Assembly: GCA_964441505.1 (NCBI GenBank)
Contig: CAYTUV010000013.1
Coordinates: forward strand, 32,340-96,339
Source of the DNA: Fen-1258 sp964441505
GTDB lineage: Bacteria; Bacteroidota; Ignavibacteria; Ignavibacteriales; Melioribacteraceae
DNA: 64,000 bases
Direction of reading: 5' to 3'
The position numbers and the translations under genes are program-made. Shown one piece after another: positions 60,042 through 64,000 of this stretch; the stretch's first letter is position 1, and each line of letters begins with the position of its first letter. The notes beneath the pieces are model-generated. The model ran no database searches, was not told the DNA's origin, and was given only the letters and a program-made list of their open reading frames with translations.

Positions 60042-63000
60042 TTAGTAATTAAGAGAAATTGACAACATGTAGGTGCGTGGTCTTGGATATATGTTGTTAT
60101 CAATACCGTTATCAACTTCGGGATCCAATCCGGTATACTTAGTGATTGTGAAAGCATTTTGTACTGATACTCCAATGCGTCCGCTAAGATCATTACCGAA
60201 TATAGATGTGAAATTATAACCAAGGCTGATATAGTCCATCTTGAAGAACGATGCGTTCTCTAAATAAACGCTTGACCAATACTGCGCCGTAGTAAAATTA
60301 GTCTTTCTTACATCAGTTAAGATGTTTGACAAATATCCGCTCTGGTTATAGACTTGTTGATATAGGGCTCTGTTAGATGCGTTGTTATTGTAAACATAGT
60401 TACCTATGCTCAACCTGCCAGAGAAGCTAAGATCAAAGTTTTTATAGTTGAGTTTAGAAGAGATACCTACTAGATAATCGGGGTCGGGTGACTTAAAATA
60501 ATATTTATTTAATTCATTACCCGATACACTGCCTCCTTGACCGCTTTTATCAACGTATAAACCTTCAATAGGCTTTCCGTTTGCATCAAGTACCTGAGAA
60601 AACAGGAAGAATATTCTTGCAGGGTAACCAACAATATATTTTTGAACATTATTTCCAACACCGCCTGATATACCGCCTGTATTGACTCCGGTATACGCTG
60701 GATCATCAGTTAAAGTTAATTTGGTTATCTCGTTTTTATTATATGTCAAGTTTACTCCAACTTCCCACGATAAATCACTCTCTAAAATCGGAGTAACGTT
60801 CAAACCAACTTCTACACCTTTATTTACCATTGAGCCAACATTTGTAAGCAAAAAGTTAGAAAAGTTGCTGCCGACAGGTATAGGTATACTATTTAATAAA
60901 TCATCAGAAGTATTTTTGTACACTTCAATAGAACCAGATACTCTTTTATTTATTAATGTAAAATCTAATCCGGCATTTAAGGAAGTTACGGTTTCCCATT
61001 TTAAATTTGCATCATATGCATCTGGACGAAGTGTAGGATAAAATGTATTTCCAAACTGATAATAAGCGCCGGATGTGCTGGCTGTATAAGTTGGGATATA
61101 AGGATAGTAGTTACCTCCAACATCCTGCTGTCCGGTTTTTCCCCAGCTAAAGCGAAGTTTAAGTTCGTCAACCATTTCAGATTTGCCGATGAAAGATTCT
61201 TCGGTTAATTTCCAGGCTAACGCAACTGCAGGAAACAGACCCCAACGGTTATCTTTAGAAAATCTGGAGGAACCGTCGTCTCTTAAAGTTACTGTTAATA
61301 GATATCTATCCAATAAAGTATAATTCATTCTTCCGAAGAACGAAACTAGAAAATATTCATTCTTATATGGTGTTGTACGTGCACCCGGGGTTGCTAGATT
61401 CCATGCTCTATTAGAACTTTGTCCTTCATTATAGAAATGTTGGTAGGAATATCCACCTGTAAGATCCATTTTATTAATACCAAGTTTTATCTTATAGTTT
61501 AAATATAGATCCAACAAACTATTCGTTTTTGTCTGAGTATACTCCCTGATTTGAGTTTCAGGTTCCCTATATGACCATGAAGCTAACGTATTTGTTATGT
61601 CTTTTCCAGTTGTCTTAAAGTAGTCATATCCAAGATTTAAAGTTGCTTTTAAATCCGGTACATATGGAATATTATAGTCAAATTTACCGCCCAAAATATA
61701 TCGGTTTGCATCAGAGGTATTATCGCGATATTCTAAACGGGCAACAGGATTATGAGTCGCAATATTATTTGGACTACGCTCTATAAGCGGTATAACTTGA
61801 CCTGTACTGGTTAATGAATCAGCAAAATTTGTCCATGCCGTGTAGCCACCATATTTTGTGTTACCGTTTTTAATTGGTTGTGTAGGATCAAATTCCAGTG
61901 CAGAACCAATTGCATCATTATTTGAAAAATTATTTTTTATAGATGAAAGAGAGGCATTTAAATCCATATTCAGATTGCCGTCAAATAATGATGGCGACAA
62001 TGCTAGAGTAGCATTTTTTCTGTCTATACTATTATATTTTAAAATTCCGCCCTGGTATAAATAATCTAAAGAAACACGGTAAGGAATTTCATATAAAGAG
62101 TGGCTAATACTTACATTGTGCTCAGTTGAAAGTGCATCTTTGTAAATTTCCTTTTGCCAATCTGTATTTGCCTTTCCCAATACTTTTAGTGCTGCCGAGG
62201 TCAAACCAAAGTTAGCTACCCTATCAGCAATTAATGCTCTGAATTCGTCTCCTGTAAAGACGGATAATAATTTGGCAGGACTTGCCATGGAAACATTGCT
62301 GTTATAGCTTAGGGTCATTTTTGCTTCGCCAGCTAATAATGAAGCCTTTTTGGTTTTAATGATAATAACACCATTAGAAGCTCTTGAACCAAAGATAGCT
62401 GTTGCAGAAGCATCTTTCAGAATTGTAATTGACTCAATATCATTCGGATTAATTGTTGAAAGGGGATTAGCCATACCCGAAATTCCCGAACTCTCCAAAG
62501 GAATGTTATCGATAACTATTAAAGGATCGTTATTGCCTTGTATGGACGATCCGCCGCGAACGCGGATTTTAGTTCCTGCGCCTGCAGCACCGCCGAGAGA
62601 ATTGACAACCACGCCCGGCGCTTTTCCAATAAGCAATTCCTGCGGGGATGTAATTGTTCCCGTGCTGAAATCCTTTGCTGAAATAGCTGTGACAGAACCA
62701 GTAGCATCGGCTTTTTTAATTTCTCCATACCCGATTCCTACTACTACAACATCTTTAAGTTGCTTAACGTCAAGTTTTAATACAATATTCAAATATGTTT
62801 GATCTAATACTGTTACTTCCTGTTTTGAAAAACCTACATTTGATATTATCAGAACTGCACCCTGTTTTACTTTTAATCTAAATTCCCCTTTAATATCTGT
62901 TGCGGTTCCGTTTGTAGTGCCTTTCTCTAGAACGGAGGCGCCAATTAATTCGGTTCCATCATCCGCACTTGTTACCTTTCCGCGTATCTCCAACTCCTGC

Positions 63001-63191
63001 GCGAAAAGTAGTGAGCCAGCATGCATCATCAAAAACACAAAAACAATCACAAACTTATTCAATTCTGTGTAACTGTTTCGTCTTTTAAATTTCGCGGATA
63101 ATATACGATTTCTACTAAGTGTTAAACTTAAATGGCTCATTATGCTGCTGCAAAAATTTGCCAATAAGTTTACTTGTTTTGGTTTTGTCAT
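60042..63191 (-). CDS. SusC/RagA-family TonB-dependent receptor
   Basis: 1049 residues. A long N-terminus with a hydrophobic signal (about 46-64; FVIVFVFLMMHAGSLLFAQ) precedes a carboxypeptidase-regulatory domain (about 68-145; RGKVTSADDGTELIGASVLE, DIKGEFRLKVKQGAVLIISN), the plug with VVVVGIGYGEIKKADATGSV, IRVRGGSSIQGNNDPLIVID and SITILKDASATAIFGSRASN, and a beta-barrel ending ISLNY. These are SusC hallmarks. With SusD and SusE it forms an outer-membrane glycan importer; the neighbouring GH13 suggests maltodextrin or a related alpha-glucan. GAGG precedes the chosen ATG, 36 bp after a truncated upstream ORF. A shorter start, M18, is possible. Confidence 0.92.
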   Translation of the reverse strand: MTKPKQVNLLANFCSSIMSHLSLTLSRNRILSAKFKRRNSYTELNKFVIVFVFLMMHAGSLLFAQELEIRGKVTSADDGTELIGASVLEKGTTNGTATDIKGEFRLKVKQGAVLIISNVGFSKQEVTVLDQTYLNIVLKLDVKQLKDVVVVGIGYGEIKKADATGSVTAISAKDFSTGTITSPQELLIGKAPGVVVNSLGGAAGAGTKIRVRGGSSIQGNNDPLIVIDNIPLESSGISGMANPLSTINPNDIESITILKDASATAIFGSRASNGVIIIKTKKASLLAGEAKMTLSYNSNVSMASPAKLLSVFTGDEFRALIADRVANFGLTSAALKVLGKANTDWQKEIYKDALSTEHNVSISHSLYEIPYRVSLDYLYQGGILKYNSIDRKNATLALSPSLFDGNLNMDLNASLSSIKNNFSNNDAIGSALEFDPTQPIKNGNTKYGGYTAWTNFADSLTSTGQVIPLIERSPNNIATHNPVARLEYRDNTSDANRYILGGKFDYNIPYVPDLKATLNLGYDYFKTTGKDITNTLASWSYREPETQIREYTQTKTNSLLDLYLNYKIKLGINKMDLTGGYSYQHFYNEGQSSNRAWNLATPGARTTPYKNEYFLVSFFGRMNYTLLDRYLLTVTLRDDGSSRFSKDNRWGLFPAVALAWKLTEESFIGKSEMVDELKLRFSWGKTGQQDVGGNYYPYIPTYTASTSGAYYQFGNTFYPTLRPDAYDANLKWETVTSLNAGLDFTLINKRVSGSIEVYKNTSDDLLNSIPIPVGSNFSNFLLTNVGSMVNKGVEVGLNVTPILESDLSWEVGVNLTYNKNEITKLTLTDDPAYTGVNTGGISGGVGNNVQKYIVGYPARIFFLFSQVLDANGKPIEGLYVDKSGQGGSVSGNELNKYYFKSPDPDYLVGISSKLNYKNFDLSFSGRLSIGNYVYNNNASNRALYQQVYNQSGYLSNILTDVRKTNFTTAQYWSSVYLENASFFKMDYISLGYNFTSIFGNDLSGRIGVSVQNAFTITKYTGLDPEVDNGIDNNIYPRPRTYMLSISLNY

Positions 63192-63226
63192 ATTTTTCCT
63201 CGCTTATTTTATGTGATAAAATTTAG

Positions 63227-63574
63227 TTAGTTGAAATAAAAAACTTTTCTACGTTTTAGTTCTCTTGTAAGTTGAGATTGATTATTTAAGAACCCAATCT
63301 TGGTTATAATTGACAAGGTTACATTATAAAGTAACAGATATTCGCCAATCACCTTATTAAGAATAGAACGACGGGCAATAACATTATCTTTTATACCGGA
63401 TGAAAAAAGATAATCACTGCATCGTGTAACAAAATCTTTAACCGTAATCTGATGTGTTCCAACTGTAGTAATAACTTGATTAGGTAGCGCTAACTGTCGA
63501 GATTTGAGGAATGAATTGATAAAAAATAAAATAATAAGAATAAATTTGAAACCAGTCCTATACTGTGTTTTCAT
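63227..63574 (-). pseudogene. N-terminal fragment of a SurA-like peptidyl-prolyl isomerase
   Basis: The 115-codon frame begins with a signal-like stretch (FILIILFFINSFLKSRQLAL) and continues VITTVGTHQITVKDFVTRCS, GIKDNVIARRSILNKVIGEY, LNNQSQLTRELKRRKVFYF. This is the pattern of the N-terminal SurA-like domain in large parvulin proteins, including the gene at 48225 (GDATISKEEFKKRYEF, FKKNFLHTLIAEKLLAQA). The parvulin domain is missing; it stops 35 bp before SusC. The fragment is probably a truncated gene, though a short SurA-N-only chaperone cannot be ruled out. Confidence 0.5.
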
Positions 63575-63820
63575 TTTTATGTTTCAATACAATAAAAAAC
63601 AAAGGATCAAAAGAAATAATCCGTTTGAAATTTTTCATAACGGCGCGGTTTGTTTGAATCACTACTTTAATTTACTAAATCCACTTACTAAAAATCAAAT
63701 AATAATTATCTTGAAAATGGGGGCGGGAACAATCGTACGGAGATTGAATACAGCACTATTTCTTCATATCCGATTTCATTAAGTTAAAGGGCAATTTATA
63801 TTAAATATCTTTGAAAACAA
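63575..63820. other. AT-rich intergenic stretch, no gene recognised
   Basis: About 245 bp between the prolyl-isomerase fragment and the next remnant. Both strands contain short frames but none shows a start with Shine-Dalgarno, signal peptide or familiar motif. The promoter of the downstream SusC unit may lie here; I cannot point to a convincing -33/-7 pair. Confidence 0.4.
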
Positions 63821-63953
63821 TTATATTTTATCATTGTTCTTGAAAGTCTTTTTCATATAAAAGTGATGGATTAAATATGCCCAGAACGGGGAAAGCAAAA
63901 CTAAAAAAGGATACAGTTTTTTAAGCAAAATATTTTCAATTATTAATTAATGT
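63821..63953 (-). pseudogene. C-terminal remnant of an unidentified membrane protein, cut by an IS-like end
   Basis: The minus strand reads without stop into TAA at 63821-63823: ENILLKKLYPFLVLLSPFWA followed by YLIHHFYMKKTFKNNDKI. One transmembrane-like segment and a basic tail give the look of the C-terminus of a membrane protein. The frame meets a stop codon near 63950, within a few bases of the IS-like terminus at 63954. I do not recognise the family. It is a coding-like remnant rather than a gene. Confidence 0.4.
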
Positions 63954-64000
63954 TGTCCGATAAAAATATAGAAAGCCTACTAAACCTGTGTTTATAAGTT
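63954..64000 (+). mobile_element. IS-like end, same terminus as at 53206
   Basis: TGTCCGATAAAAATATAG at 63954 repeats the first 12 bases of the IS remnant at 53206 (TGTCCGATAAAA) in the same orientation, then diverges. It may be the left end of a related IS, or the right end of the same IS lying inverted beyond the window. The element runs off the right edge. Confidence 0.5.

Noticed and set aside
63504..63782. A 92-codon plus-strand frame opposite the prolyl-isomerase fragment
   Set aside because: No ribosome site or known motif; overlaps the better-supported minus-strand fragment and looks like random AT-rich frame.

Overview
This window comes from a low-GC Gram-negative bacterium of the Bacteroidota/Ignavibacteriota side. 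Many secreted enzymes end in a NYPNPFNPxT-type module of about 80 residues, the type IX secretion (T9SS) type A sorting domain as it looks in Ignavibacteria. There are also SusC/SusD-type receptors, a PorV/PorQ-family barrel and TonB-dependent receptors. The taxonomic call is inference from these protein features. The window is essentially a beta-glucan utilisation island followed by a decayed accessory region.

Region 1 (1-11.8 kb, mostly minus strand): a LacI-type regulator heads a run of GH94 phosphorylase, GH144 lipoprotein, a truncated secreted ORF, GH2, and a second GH144 running off the left edge. A GH3 enzyme with CARDB, discoidin and T9SS modules faces it divergently, with a perfect 16-bp LacI-type palindrome between. 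GH144 plus GH94 plus GH3/GH2 points to beta-1,2-glucan or sophoro-oligosaccharide use. Region 2 (11.8-28.5 kb, minus): a tightly packed run of a circularly permuted GH16 lichenase with malectin and T9SS domains, MFS sugar transporter, ROK glucokinase, three GH3 enzymes, an esterase lipoprotein, GH5, GH3-PA14 and a CotH-family protein. It reads as a complete route from mixed-linkage or 1,3-glucan to glucose 6-phosphate. Region 3 (28.8-43.7 kb, minus): TonB receptor, large secreted protein and PorV/PorQ-type protein; a CBM9-like multi-domain T9SS protein; an SSS sodium-sugar symporter; and a GH2-GH16 laminarinase pair.

Region 4 (43.9-50.1 kb, minus): a four-gene operon of a SurA-like prolyl isomerase, a membrane-anchored sugar-binding protein with no ABC permease, a histidine kinase and a sigma-54 response regulator. 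Two nearly identical tandem palindrome pairs (17+5+17 bp), each followed by a -24/-12-like element, lie upstream of the SSS gene and the GH2-GH16 pair. I propose these as the regulator's binding sites. A lipoprotein GH16 gene (50.3 kb, plus) flanks the operon.

Region 5 (51-64 kb): a frameshifted cobalamin-dependent methionine synthase activation-domain pseudogene, a cluster of TGCAC inverted repeats, a Fic gene, an hsdS 3' remnant cut by an IS end carrying a broken transposase, a tRNA-Ser(UGA), a GH13 alpha-glucan enzyme, a DUF4249-like pseudogene interrupted by a small mobile element, a SusC-SusD-SusE operon, and further fragments next to a second IS-like end at the right edge.

Across regions 1-5 there are four copies of a 96-119 bp element with GTTTTTAGA-type inverted termini; three have perfect 4-bp target duplications. 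Short palindromic repeats have also inserted, in frame, into some T9SS sorting domains.
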